64,000 nucleotides of DNA from Pedobacter sp. D749 (GCF_019317285.1 NZ_CP079218.1:806001-870000); one strand, 5' to 3'; counted from the first letter of the stretch, positions 8,127 through 15,811 are shown. Numbers and translations: made by a program. The notes: generated by a model not told the origin, from the letters alone.

Positions 8127-8143
8127 TGTAAATAATACGCAAA
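8123..8143 (+). promoter_or_regulatory. NrtR-box-like palindrome 3
   Basis: TTTGTGTA-N5-TACGCAAA has one mismatch between its arms. It overlaps the last bases of the -7 element and the predicted start site, ending three bases before the ATG of the PRPP synthase. Occupancy would block both transcription start and ribosome access. Confidence 0.68.
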
Positions 8144-8146
8144 TAT

Positions 8147-8980
8147 ATGTTGAATCTTAATCCAAGTTTTACTCCGCTAGGCGAAAATAACTTAATCGAA
8201 TACAAATCTTTCTTATTTGCAGGTGGCGAACCACACATTAAAATTTCAAATAATTTTGATGCTAGCCTTCCGGTTACCATTACACACCGAATAAATTCTT
8301 TTAATGATTTAGGTCTGATCTGCATTACCGTTGATGCCTTGAGAAGAATGGATGTAAAAGAAATCGAACTTTTTATTCCATATTTTCCGGCAGCAAGGCA
8401 AGATCGGGTAATGATTCCTGGTGAGCCTTTATCGGTGAAAGTTTATGCTGATATCATTAATGTCATGGCTTTGGCAAGTGTTACCGTTTTTGATCCGCAT
8501 AGCGAAGTAACACCAGCCTTGCTCAATAACTGTGTGACAGTTTCCAATCACGAATTTATAAAACAGGTAATTGCAAACATTGGAAATAACGTAAAACTGA
8601 TTTCTCCTGACGGAGGTGCTTTAAAGAAAATTTATAAAGTATCTGAATTTTTAGGTGGTGCAGAAGTGGTAGAGTGTTCAAAAAGCCGCGATGTGAAAAC
8701 AGGAAAACTTTCAGGATTTAAAGTATATGCTGAAGATTTAGCTGGTGCCGATTGTTTGATTGTGGATGATATCTGTGATGGTGGCGGTACATTTATCGGC
8801 TTGGCAGAAGCATTAAAAGCTAAAAATGCCGGCAAACTTTATTTAGCGATTAGTCACGGCATATTTAGCAAAGGCTTTGATGAATTAGGTAAATATTTCG
8901 AGCAAATTTTTACAACAGATTCGATCAAAGAAGTTGATCATGAAGGGGTAACACAAATAAAATTAATGGAAATTTTATAA
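8147..8980 (+). CDS. Short ribose-phosphate pyrophosphokinase (PRPP synthase)
   Basis: 277 residues, shorter than housekeeping Prs (about 310). It has the type I phosphoribosyltransferase fold with the family segment YFPAARQDR (near residues 81-89), the FDPHSEVTP motif (around 121) and the PRPP loop LIVDDICDGGGTF (around 204-216). It should make PRPP from ribose-5-phosphate and ATP. PRPP is the co-substrate of NadV at the far end of the same cluster, so this is probably a dedicated copy for NAD salvage. Similar short forms are found next to nadV in phage and bacterial NAD clusters. The N-terminal region is shorter than in housekeeping Prs, so allosteric control may differ. Confidence 0.87.
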   Translation: MLNLNPSFTPLGENNLIEYKSFLFAGGEPHIKISNNFDASLPVTITHRINSFNDLGLICITVDALRRMDVKEIELFIPYFPAARQDRVMIPGEPLSVKVYADIINVMALASVTVFDPHSEVTPALLNNCVTVSNHEFIKQVIANIGNNVKLISPDGGALKKIYKVSEFLGGAEVVECSKSRDVKTGKLSGFKVYAEDLAGADCLIVDDICDGGGTFIGLAEALKAKNAGKLYLAISHGIFSKGFDELGKYFEQIFTTDSIKEVDHEGVTQIKLMEIL

Positions 8981-8986
8981 AATAAT

Positions 8987-9472
8987 ATGAGAGCGATACT
9001 TCCATCAGAGATTATTGCACCATCAAATGTATCGGTATTCATCGCAGGAACAATCGATATGGGGAATTCGATTGATTGGCAACAAAAATTTATTGATCGG
9101 GCAAATAAAGAAGAAACTTTGAACGATGTAGTCGTTTTCAATCCAAGAAGAAAATCCTGGGATCATACCTGGGCGCAGACAATCGAAAATGCAAAATTCA
9201 GCGAACAGGTGAACTGGGAGATGGATGCAATGGAAAATGCTGATGTGATTTTGTTGTTCCTTGAAGCGAATTCTAAATCGCCAATTTCGATGATGGAGTT
9301 AGGTTTATTCGCTGATTCTGGCAAATTAATGGTTTGTTGTGAAGAGGGGTTTTGGAGAAAAGGGAATATCGATATTGTATGCCAAAGAAAAGGGATTGAT
9401 CAGTATAACACATTTGATGAGCTTAGTGAGACAGTAATTACTAAGCTTAAAAAGTTTGTAAATATTAAATAA
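8987..9472 (+). CDS. Nucleoside 2-deoxyribosyltransferase-like protein
   Basis: 161 residues, beginning six bases after the PRPP synthase stop. VFIAGTIDMG near the N-terminus, VVFNPRRKSWDHTW, WEMDAMENADVILLFL and the catalytic-type segment SPISMMELGLFADSG (Glu near 104) fit the second family of nucleoside 2-deoxyribosyltransferase-like proteins. These use the Glu as nucleophile on an N-glycosidic bond. Relatives exchange bases of deoxynucleosides or hydrolyse nucleotides. In this operon a role on NMN, nicotinamide riboside or an ADP-ribose product is plausible but not shown. No signal peptide, so cytoplasmic. Confidence 0.8.
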   Translation: MRAILPSEIIAPSNVSVFIAGTIDMGNSIDWQQKFIDRANKEETLNDVVVFNPRRKSWDHTWAQTIENAKFSEQVNWEMDAMENADVILLFLEANSKSPISMMELGLFADSGKLMVCCEEGFWRKGNIDIVCQRKGIDQYNTFDELSETVITKLKKFVNIK

Positions 9473-9483
9473 ACTCAAAAAAG

Positions 9484-10977
9484 ATGAAAACCACAGTTAT
9501 CCATAGTTCAATATTCGGCCTGGTAGTTGGCGATGCATTGGGAGTGCCCGTAGAATTTAAGAAAAGGGATTTTTTAAAAAGATTTCCGGTAAAGGATATG
9601 CAGGCGTATGGTGTTCATGATCAGCCGTTAGGTACCTGGAGTGATGATAGCTCTCTTACGTTTTGCTTAGCCGAAAGCCTGTGTAGTGGTTATAATTTAG
9701 ATCATATCGCACAGAAATTCCTTCAGTGGTTTAATGCCGAGATTTGGACCCCTCATGGAAAAGTTTTCGACATCGGTATAGCAACAGCTGAAGCCATTAA
9801 AATGATAAAGCATGGTGCTGATCCGATTTTATGTGGTGGAGCATCTGAAATGGATAATGGAAATGGATCTTTAATGAGGATTTTGCCTTTGTTGTTTTAT
9901 TTGCAGGATGAAAAGGATCTTAAAGTTATTTTTAAACGCGTAAAGGAGGTTTCATCCATTACCCATGCCCATTTCCGTTCTGCTTTTGCCTGTTTTATCT
10001 ATGTTGTTTATGGCTTAGAACTATTAAAAGGAATTGATAAAAGAGAGGCATACTTTAATATGCAGATTAAGCTTAAAAAGTTTATTGCAGAGAATGATTT
10101 TGAACAAAAGGAAATTGATCTTTTTAATAGGGTTTTGATGAATGATATCGCTACGCTTCCAGAAAACGAAATTTATTCTTCTGGTTATGTGTTGCACAGT
10201 CTCGAGGCTAGCTTATGGTGTATCCTCAGTACCGGAACTTATGAGGATGCCGTTCTAAAAGCAGTTAATCTTGGTGACGATACTGATACAACTGGGGCAA
10301 TTACAGGTGGGTTGGCAGGTTTAATTTATGGTTTTGAATCTATCCCTGAAAAATGGCTTAATGCAATTGTTAAAAAAAATGAAATTGAAGGACTCTGTGA
10401 AAAAATGAATGCGGTGTTTATGAAAAAGCAGAAATATAATGTTGCAGATATAAAAGAAAGTACTGAATTCCTATTTTTTTGGGGACATCAAGCTCCGAAC
10501 AAAGGAACGATTTCTAAAGCTTGTTTAAGTCAGTGGTGGCCATCTTCATTTGTTGAAAATGACATCATCTATCAAACAGCCGAACATTACATGATGGCAA
10601 AAAAGGCTTTATTGTTTCATGATCAGGAGATTTTTGAGAAAATACTATTAAAAGAATCTCCAAAAGATGTAAAAGACCTTGGTCGACAGATCAGAAACTT
10701 CGATGTTGCAAAATGGGATGCTCATAAATACGAAATAGTAAAACAGGGTAACTTGCTTAAGTTTTCTCAAAACGAAGATTTGAAATCTTTTCTTTTGCAA
10801 ACTAAAGGTAAAGTGCTGGCCGAGGCCAGTCCGGTTGATCCAATTTGGGGAATCGGTTTGGCAGAAGACCATGTAGATGCAAAAATACCAAAGAATTGGA
10901 AAGGTTTAAATCTGCTAGGCTTTGCGCTGATGGAAGTTAGGGATGAGATATCAATTAATAAAATTAATGATCAATGA
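9484..10977 (+). CDS. ADP-ribosylglycohydrolase fused to a NADAR domain
   Basis: 497 residues with two hydrolase domains. Residues about 5-310 are an ARH/DraG domain, with GLVVGDALGVPVEF at the start and the metal-binding acids in WSDDSSLTF (near 52-60) and NLGDDTDTTGAITGG (near 262-276). Residues about 328-490 are a NADAR (YbiA-like) domain: FFWGHQAPNKG, YQTAEHYMMAKKA and a final NLLGFALMEVRD. ARH enzymes remove ADP-ribose from proteins, nucleic acids or small molecules, and NADAR proteins cleave N-glycosidic bonds, including from ADP-ribosylated guanine. Both catalytic motifs look intact. The fusion suggests the two act on one substrate or on related adducts. It is the third gene of the operon, 11 bases after its neighbour. 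Confidence 0.9.
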   Translation: MKTTVIHSSIFGLVVGDALGVPVEFKKRDFLKRFPVKDMQAYGVHDQPLGTWSDDSSLTFCLAESLCSGYNLDHIAQKFLQWFNAEIWTPHGKVFDIGIATAEAIKMIKHGADPILCGGASEMDNGNGSLMRILPLLFYLQDEKDLKVIFKRVKEVSSITHAHFRSAFACFIYVVYGLELLKGIDKREAYFNMQIKLKKFIAENDFEQKEIDLFNRVLMNDIATLPENEIYSSGYVLHSLEASLWCILSTGTYEDAVLKAVNLGDDTDTTGAITGGLAGLIYGFESIPEKWLNAIVKKNEIEGLCEKMNAVFMKKQKYNVADIKESTEFLFFWGHQAPNKGTISKACLSQWWPSSFVENDIIYQTAEHYMMAKKALLFHDQEIFEKILLKESPKDVKDLGRQIRNFDVAKWDAHKYEIVKQGNLLKFSQNEDLKSFLLQTKGKVLAEASPVDPIWGIGLAEDHVDAKIPKNWKGLNLLGFALMEVRDEISINKINDQ

Positions 10978-10994
10978 AATATTTTTCAATCGAC

Positions 10995-11102
10995 CGTCAT
11001 CTCGACTGAAGCGCAGCGGAATGGAGAGATCTATTTAGACAGATTTAGCTTCGCTGAGCACTACGTGGTTCTCGGCCGCGTTGCATTATGCTCAAAATGA
11101 CG
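10995..11102. repeat. CGTCAT-ended intergenic repeat inside the NAD operon
   Basis: A 108-bp element bounded by CGTCAT and ATGACG lies in the 177-bp gap between the ARH-NADAR gene and the macrodomain gene. Two further elements with CGTCA/TGACG ends occur at 15,612 and 39,829. Such elements are probably dispersed, mobile-like repeats. It could separate expression of the first and second halves of the operon. I see no promoter of the usual consensus after it. Confidence 0.55.
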
Positions 11103-11154
11103 ATGTTTTTAAGAAAGTTTGTGGTGGAACAGTTTATAAATAAAAATTCAAAAA

Positions 11155-11673
11155 ATGATTTTAGCCCTAATAAAAGCCGATATAACAACAATTAAAGCCG
11201 ATGCGATTGTTAACGCTGCAAATAGTTCGTTGCTAGGTGGAGGTGGAGTTGATGGTGCCATTCACAGGAAGGGTGGTAAAGCAATTTTACAGGCCTGTGT
11301 AGCCATCAGGAATAGACAAGGTAAATGCAAGACCGGAAATGCAGTAATCACTACGGCAGGCAATTTACCTGCAAAATATGTCATCCATACGGTTGGGCCG
11401 GTTTGGAACGGAGAAAGTGAACAAAATAATGCTTTGCTTGCAGATTGCTACCGAAACAGTTTAACCTTAGCAGTTGAAAATGATGTTAAAATTATTGCTT
11501 TCCCTAATATCAGTACGGGAATTTATCATTTCCCTAAAGATAAAGCAGCAGATATTGCCATTAATGCAGTAAATAATTTTACACAAAAAGAAAAAATAGA
11601 AAAGGTAATCTTCGTTTGTTTCGACGATGAAAATTACCAGCGCTATGAAGAAAAACTTAATCGCATTAACTAA
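11155..11673 (+). CDS. Macrodomain protein, O-acetyl-ADP-ribose deacetylase-like
   Basis: 172 residues, a stand-alone macrodomain of the YmdB/MacroD type. [20 protein letters not shown] (near residues 20-39) is the ADP-ribose-binding and catalytic loop, and [12 protein letters not shown] (near 117-128) is the second loop. The C-terminus carries FVCFDDENY. Proteins of this type hydrolyse O-acetyl-ADP-ribose, remove mono-ADP-ribose from acidic residues, or in some cases act on ADP-ribose-1''-phosphate. KptA, which produces ADP-ribose 1'',2''-cyclic phosphate, is encoded two genes downstream, so the last activity deserves attention. No membrane or secretion signal. Confidence 0.93.
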   Translation: MILALIKADITTIKADAIVNAANSSLLGGGGVDGAIHRKGGKAILQACVAIRNRQGKCKTGNAVITTAGNLPAKYVIHTVGPVWNGESEQNNALLADCYRNSLTLAVENDVKIIAFPNISTGIYHFPKDKAADIAINAVNNFTQKEKIEKVIFVCFDDENYQRYEEKLNRIN

Positions 11674-11702
11674 TGAGGTGAGTTTGTTAACAGAATTATA
11701 TA

Positions 11703-12359
11703 ATGAAAATAACAGTAAAAAAATATAAAGAACAGATATTAGAATGGCCAAAATCAGGATGCCATATTATGGCCCAATATGATGACGAAACAATAATTGT
11801 TTATCAGGCATACCGAAAAGAAATCGGTGAATTTGCAGTCAAAAATCAATTTTTCGGCGGTGAGTTCAGTTTAAACAGAATGACATGGATAAAACCCAAT
11901 TTTCTATGGATGATGTACAGAAGTGGTTGGGGAACTAAAGCAGGGCAGGAAATTACTTTAGCCATACACCTTAAAGTGTCTGCATTTCGTAATTACCTGG
12001 AAAATGCAGTTTATACTTCATTCGATCAAACCGATGAAATTTCTTATGATGAATGGAGAAATTCTTTGGAAAACACTAATATCAGGTTGCAATGGGACCC
12101 AGATCACGATCCTTATGGTGCAAAACAGGTAAGAAGGGCTATCCAGATCGGATTAAGGGATAATTTTATCAGATCTTTTGCAAAAGATGATATTTTGTTA
12201 ATTGAAAATATTAGTCAGTTTGTAGAAGAACAATATGAATTTGTGCAAAACAGACAATTGGAAAATTTAACTATACCTGCAGAAAAACCTTTCGTGTTTA
12301 ACAATGAAGCACTAAACAAAAAGTTGAAAATCAAAAATGAATACGCTCATGGACACTAA
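11703..12359 (+). CDS. DUF4291 family protein, function unknown
   Basis: 218 residues. The opening segment MAQYDDETIIVYQAYRKEIG and the block MTWIKPNFLWMMYRSGWG (around residues 60-77) are typical of DUF4291. The second half has HDPYGAKQVRRAIQIGLR. No biochemical role is established that I can cite. There is no signal peptide or membrane segment. It overlaps the start of kptA by 23 bases, so the two are likely made together. Its place among ADP-ribose-handling enzymes suggests it uses or modifies a nucleotide or RNA. It could be a transferase whose products its neighbours process, but I see no diagnostic transferase motif. Confidence 0.82.
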   Translation: MKITVKKYKEQILEWPKSGCHIMAQYDDETIIVYQAYRKEIGEFAVKNQFFGGEFSLNRMTWIKPNFLWMMYRSGWGTKAGQEITLAIHLKVSAFRNYLENAVYTSFDQTDEISYDEWRNSLENTNIRLQWDPDHDPYGAKQVRRAIQIGLRDNFIRSFAKDDILLIENISQFVEEQYEFVQNRQLENLTIPAEKPFVFNNEALNKKLKIKNEYAHGH

Positions 12360-12891
12360 AATAACTAAAGGAATCAGCAAGCTGCTGAGCTATATTTTGA
12401 GACATTCGCCAGAAACCATAAAGCTAAAGCTCGATGAAAATGGCTGGGCAGATGTGAATGAACTGATCGCCAAATTCGACCTTTATGATTTAACATTAGA
12501 TTTTGAACTGCTTCAATACGTTGTTGAAAATAACGACAAAAAGAGATTTGCCTTTAACGAAGATAAAACCAGGATCAGGGCAAGCCAGGGACATTCTATT
12601 GCTGTTGAATTAAATTTAAAAGAAACTGAACCTTTGGAATACCTGTATCATGGTACGGTTGAAAAGTTCCTGACAGATATTAAATTGCAAGGGCTGCAAA
12701 AAATGAGCAGACAGCATGTGCATTTAAGTGCCGACAAGGAAACGGCGAATAAAGTAGGTGGAAGAAGGGGAAAACCGGTTATCCTTACCATTAATAGTGG
12801 AGAGATGCACAAGGCGGGCTATAAATTTTATTTATCAGATAACAATGTGTGGCTTACAGATGTTGTGCCTGCTGAATATATAACGTTTTAA
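12337..12891 (+). CDS. kptA: KptA, RNA 2'-phosphotransferase (Tpt1 family)
   Basis: 184 residues. KptA/Tpt1 moves a 2'-phosphate from an RNA splice junction to NAD+, giving ADP-ribose 1'',2''-cyclic phosphate and nicotinamide. Family motifs are in order: LLSYILRHSP near the N-terminus, DENGWADV, the RASQGHS segment, YHGT, MSRQHVHLS and WLTDVVP. The ATG at 12337 overlaps the DUF4291 gene; an in-frame ATG at 12349 is an alternative. Bacteria usually lack the tRNA splicing reaction that supplies the eukaryotic substrate, so the natural target is unclear. The flanking NadV could recycle the nicotinamide released. Confidence 0.93.
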   Translation: MNTLMDTKITKGISKLLSYILRHSPETIKLKLDENGWADVNELIAKFDLYDLTLDFELLQYVVENNDKKRFAFNEDKTRIRASQGHSIAVELNLKETEPLEYLYHGTVEKFLTDIKLQGLQKMSRQHVHLSADKETANKVGGRRGKPVILTINSGEMHKAGYKFYLSDNNVWLTDVVPAEYITF

Positions 12892-12892
12892 C

Positions 12893-13624
12893 ATGAGCAG
12901 AACATTAGTAATAGGCGATATACATGGTGGATTAAAAGGTCTGGTCCAGTTATTTGAGCGTGCAAAGGTAACAAAATACGACAAACTGATTTTCCTGGGC
13001 GATTATGTGGATGGTTGGAGCGAATCGGCGCAGGTAATCGATTACCTGATGCAGTTAGAAAAAAGTCATCAATGCATCTTTATCAAAGGCAATCACGATG
13101 CCTGGTGTATCGACTGGTTGGAAAAAGATATTGTAGATGAGGTTTGGTTTGTTCACGGTGGTAAATTAACCATGGAGAGTTATCAAGACTTATCTGATGT
13201 GACCAGAAAGGAACACCTGGATTTCTTTAAACGGATGCACGATTATTATCTAGATGGGCAGAACAACCTCTTTATCCATGCCGGTTTTTCTTCTATGCAC
13301 GGACCAGAAAAGGAGCGCTATTCTTCCAATTATTCTTGGGATCGCACCCTTTGGGAAATGGCCCTGACCATGGATACCCGAATTAAAAAAGATTCAGCAA
13401 TTTATCCGAAACGTTTATTGCTCTATCACGAAATCTACATCGGCCATACGCCAACGCTTTATTACAATGTTAATGTACCCATGAAGGGCTGTAATGTTTG
13501 GAATATCGATACCGGTGCTGCATTTACTGGAAAATTGACTTGTTTAGATATCGAAACAAAAGTATTTTGGCAGAGCGATACCCTACAAAGCTTATATCCG
13601 AACGAAAAAGGAAGAAATAAATAA
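12893..13624 (+). CDS. Metallophosphoesterase of the PPP (Ser/Thr phosphatase-like) type
   Basis: 243 residues starting one base after the kptA stop. The calcineurin-type metal motifs are complete: GDIHG near residue 8, GDYVDGW near 40, GNHD near 65, and later His residues in IHAGFS and GHTP. These bind two metal ions and hydrolyse phosphate esters of proteins, nucleotides or RNA ends. Bacterial relatives include PrpE-like diadenosine tetraphosphatases and polynucleotide phosphatases. Tight packing between kptA and nadV makes a nucleotide or RNA-end substrate more likely than a phosphoprotein, by inference only. Confidence 0.88.
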   Translation: MSRTLVIGDIHGGLKGLVQLFERAKVTKYDKLIFLGDYVDGWSESAQVIDYLMQLEKSHQCIFIKGNHDAWCIDWLEKDIVDEVWFVHGGKLTMESYQDLSDVTRKEHLDFFKRMHDYYLDGQNNLFIHAGFSSMHGPEKERYSSNYSWDRTLWEMALTMDTRIKKDSAIYPKRLLLYHEIYIGHTPTLYYNVNVPMKGCNVWNIDTGAAFTGKLTCLDIETKVFWQSDTLQSLYPNEKGRNK

Positions 13625-13644
13625 TATTTAAATACATCAAAACC

Positions 13645-15102
13645 ATGAATCCATTATTATTAACAGACGGTTATAAAGTTGACCACCGCAGACAGTACCC
13701 AGAAAATACCACATTGGTTTATTCTAACTGGACGCCAAGAAAAAGCAGGCTCGAAAATGTAAACCATGTGGTGCTTTTTGGCTTGCAGTATTTTATCAAA
13801 AAATACATTATAGAAGATTTTAATCAAAATTTCTTTAAACAGCCAAAGGAAGAGATTTTAAAGAAATATGCCCGCAGGATCAATAATTACCTGGGCGAAA
13901 ACCTGGTAGGTACGCAACATATTGCCGATCTACACGATCTGGGTTATATTCCAATGGTATTTAAATCGCTGCCAGAAGGCGCAGAAGTGCCTTTGCGTGT
14001 GCCGATGTTTACGATGTATAATACCAAACCCGAATTTTTCTGGCTGACCAATTATTTCGAGACATTACTGTCAGCAGTGGTTTGGTTGCCATGCAATTCT
14101 GCTACTATCGCAAAACAGTACCGTACTATTTTGGATCAATATGCAGCAGAAACTTCATCCGTTCCCGAATTTGTAGATTGGCAAGGACACGATTTCTCTA
14201 TGCGCGGCATGGGTGGAATAGAAGCTGCGGTAACCTCGGCAGCAGGGCATTTATTGAGTTTCACCGGAACTGATACCATCCCGGCTATTGATTTTTTAGA
14301 AGAGTATTACAAGGCAGATTCGGATAAAGAGCTAATTGGTGGATCAGTAGCTGCTACTGAACATTCGGTAATGTGTATGGGGACCAATACCGGAGAACTT
14401 GAAACTTTTAAAAGACTGATTTTAGAAGTGTATCCGAAAGGAATTGTATCTATCGTTTCCGATACCTGGGATTTATGGAAGGTGCTGACGGAGTATCTAC
14501 CTGTTTTAAAAGATGATATTATCGCGCGTCCAGGTAAAGTGGTGATCAGGCCCGATTCAGGAGATCCCGTTGATATCATCTGCGGAAACCCCAATGGCAA
14601 AAACGAAAATGAGAAAAAGGGCGTAATTGAACTGCTTTGGGATGTTTTTGGTGGAAAAACCAACGATAAAGGGTTTAAAGAACTGGTACCGCAAATTGGT
14701 GCTATTTATGGCGATAGCATTACTACAGAGAGGGCTACACAAATCTGTGAACGCTTAAAAGCCAAAGGTTTTGCCTCTACCAATGTTGTTTTTGGCATTG
14801 GCTCATTCACCTATCAATATAATACCCGCGATACTTTTGGTTTCGCAATGAAAGCCACCTATGGAGAAGTAGATGGCGAAGGCCGCGAGATATTTAAAGA
14901 TCCGATTACCGACGATGGTACAAAGAAATCTGCAAAAGGTTTGCTGCAGATTTTTAAAAATGCCAACGGAGATTACGAAATGAAAGACCAATGCACCTGG
15001 GAGGAAGAAGCACAGGGCGAATTGAAGGAAGTTTTCAGGGATGGCAAACTGTTAATTGATTATTCTCTTGCCGACATTAGAGAAAGGCTAAAGAATAGTT
15101 AA
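13645..15102 (+). CDS. nadV: NadV, nicotinamide phosphoribosyltransferase
   Basis: 485 residues, the normal length of bacterial NadV and mammalian NAMPT. The catalytic His is near residue 239 in AATEHSVM. The phosphate-binding RPDSGDP is near 302, GDSITTERATQI near 355 and FGIGSF near 383. It condenses nicotinamide and PRPP into NMN, the first step of the two-step nicotinamide salvage route. It is the last gene of the NrtR-led cluster, 20 bp after the phosphatase and just before a strong terminator. The PRPP synthase at the other end provides its co-substrate. No NMN adenylyltransferase is present in the cluster, so that step must use a gene elsewhere. Confidence 0.96.
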   Translation: MNPLLLTDGYKVDHRRQYPENTTLVYSNWTPRKSRLENVNHVVLFGLQYFIKKYIIEDFNQNFFKQPKEEILKKYARRINNYLGENLVGTQHIADLHDLGYIPMVFKSLPEGAEVPLRVPMFTMYNTKPEFFWLTNYFETLLSAVVWLPCNSATIAKQYRTILDQYAAETSSVPEFVDWQGHDFSMRGMGGIEAAVTSAAGHLLSFTGTDTIPAIDFLEEYYKADSDKELIGGSVAATEHSVMCMGTNTGELETFKRLILEVYPKGIVSIVSDTWDLWKVLTEYLPVLKDDIIARPGKVVIRPDSGDPVDIICGNPNGKNENEKKGVIELLWDVFGGKTNDKGFKELVPQIGAIYGDSITTERATQICERLKAKGFASTNVVFGIGSFTYQYNTRDTFGFAMKATYGEVDGEGREIFKDPITDDGTKKSAKGLLQIFKNANGDYEMKDQCTWEEEAQGELKEVFRDGKLLIDYSLADIRERLKNS

Positions 15103-15115
15103 CTTCGCCAAGTTT

Positions 15116-15152
15116 TTAATCGACCGGCCTTTGGCTGGTCGATTAATTTTTT
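15116..15152 (+). terminator. Strong intrinsic terminator after nadV
   Basis: A 14-pair stem (15116-15129 with 15133-15146; outer arms TTAATCGACC and GGTCGATTAA, inner GGCC/GGCT) closes on a three-base loop and is followed by a T run (15147-15152). It begins 14 bases after nadV and marks the end of the NAD/ADP-ribose operon. Confidence 0.88.
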
Positions 15153-15162
15153 GAAAGATACC

Positions 15163-15567
15163 ATGCAAAACAATTCCACATTTAACCATCAAGCCGATAT
15201 TGTAAATAGTGCCATCAGATTTATAAACGCCTGGTTTAAACAATCGAAGGCCATTACAGACGAGCTGAATGATTTTTTCATTCTTCCAGGTAATAAAATT
15301 ATTGGTAAGGATGTTATTATCGGGCGTTTGAAAGGTGTTTTTGGTCGGTCTGATGAATATGTTGGAGGCAGATATGATATTATTGATGTTAATTTTGAAT
15401 TAATGAATGAGGGTAAAGGCATGGGCTTTGTTGAAGGGGTTGCCGGTTACAGAGATGTTATTCAAAAACAATCGAAAATTGTAAGCGGACCTTTTAAACT
15501 GTACTTTGCACTACACAACAGTAGCTGGAAAATTGTAAATATCGAATTTCCAGGGTTTAGTTATTGA
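15163..15567 (+). CDS. Small NTF2-like (SnoaL-fold) protein, unknown role
   Basis: 134 residues from the ATG at 15163; a TTG at 15151 would add four residues but lies in the terminator U-tract, so the ATG is preferred. The pattern of N-terminal helices (IVNSAIRFINAWFKQ), a middle segment with FGRSDEYVGGRYDIIDVNFE, and C-terminal strands (FKLYFALHNSSWKIVNIEFPG) fits the cone-shaped NTF2-like fold that often binds small hydrophobic ligands. No catalytic residues can be assigned. It follows the nadV terminator and probably has its own promoter. No membrane segment. Confidence 0.6.
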   Translation: MQNNSTFNHQADIVNSAIRFINAWFKQSKAITDELNDFFILPGNKIIGKDVIIGRLKGVFGRSDEYVGGRYDIIDVNFELMNEGKGMGFVEGVAGYRDVIQKQSKIVSGPFKLYFALHNSSWKIVNIEFPGFSY

Positions 15568-15611
15568 TTTGTTATCACATAAATTTTTTACCAATATTTA
15601 AGACTTAAAGT

Positions 15612-15692
15612 CGTCACCCTGATCCGATTGCTATCGGATTTATTTCAGGATCCATCTTGCGAGAAAGATGCTGAAATAAATTCAGCATGACG
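15612..15692. repeat. CGTCA-ended intergenic repeat with nested hairpins
   Basis: The 244-bp gap before the next gene holds an 81-bp element bounded by CGTCA and TGACG. Inside are three small hairpins: ATCCGAT/ATCGGAT, CATCTT/AAGATG and CTGAA/TTCAG. Its ends match the elements at 10,995 and 39,829. Confidence 0.6.
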
Positions 15693-15796
15693 ATCGCATA
15701 GACTAAGAAACTGAAAAATAAGTCTAGCAGATTAACTCTAATCCATTCTAACTGATAATAAATTAAGGAATATTATCTCCAATTCCATAATTTTTC

Positions 15797-15804
15797 TATC
15801 TTTG
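15797..15804 (+). promoter_or_regulatory. -7 element close to the BatA-like gene start
   Basis: TATCTTTG fits the TAnnTTTG consensus and ends seven bases before the ATG at 15812, which would give an almost leaderless transcript. No matching -33 TTTG is present at the usual distance, so confidence is low. Confidence 0.3.
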
Positions 15805-15811
15805 GTTTTTA

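Noticed and set aside
7386-15102. The NAD/ADP-ribose cluster as a prophage or integrated phage region
   Set aside because: nadV and short PRPP synthases occur in phages, but no capsid, tail, terminase, lysis or integrase gene is present, and flanking genes are chromosomal housekeeping. No attachment-site repeats are evident.
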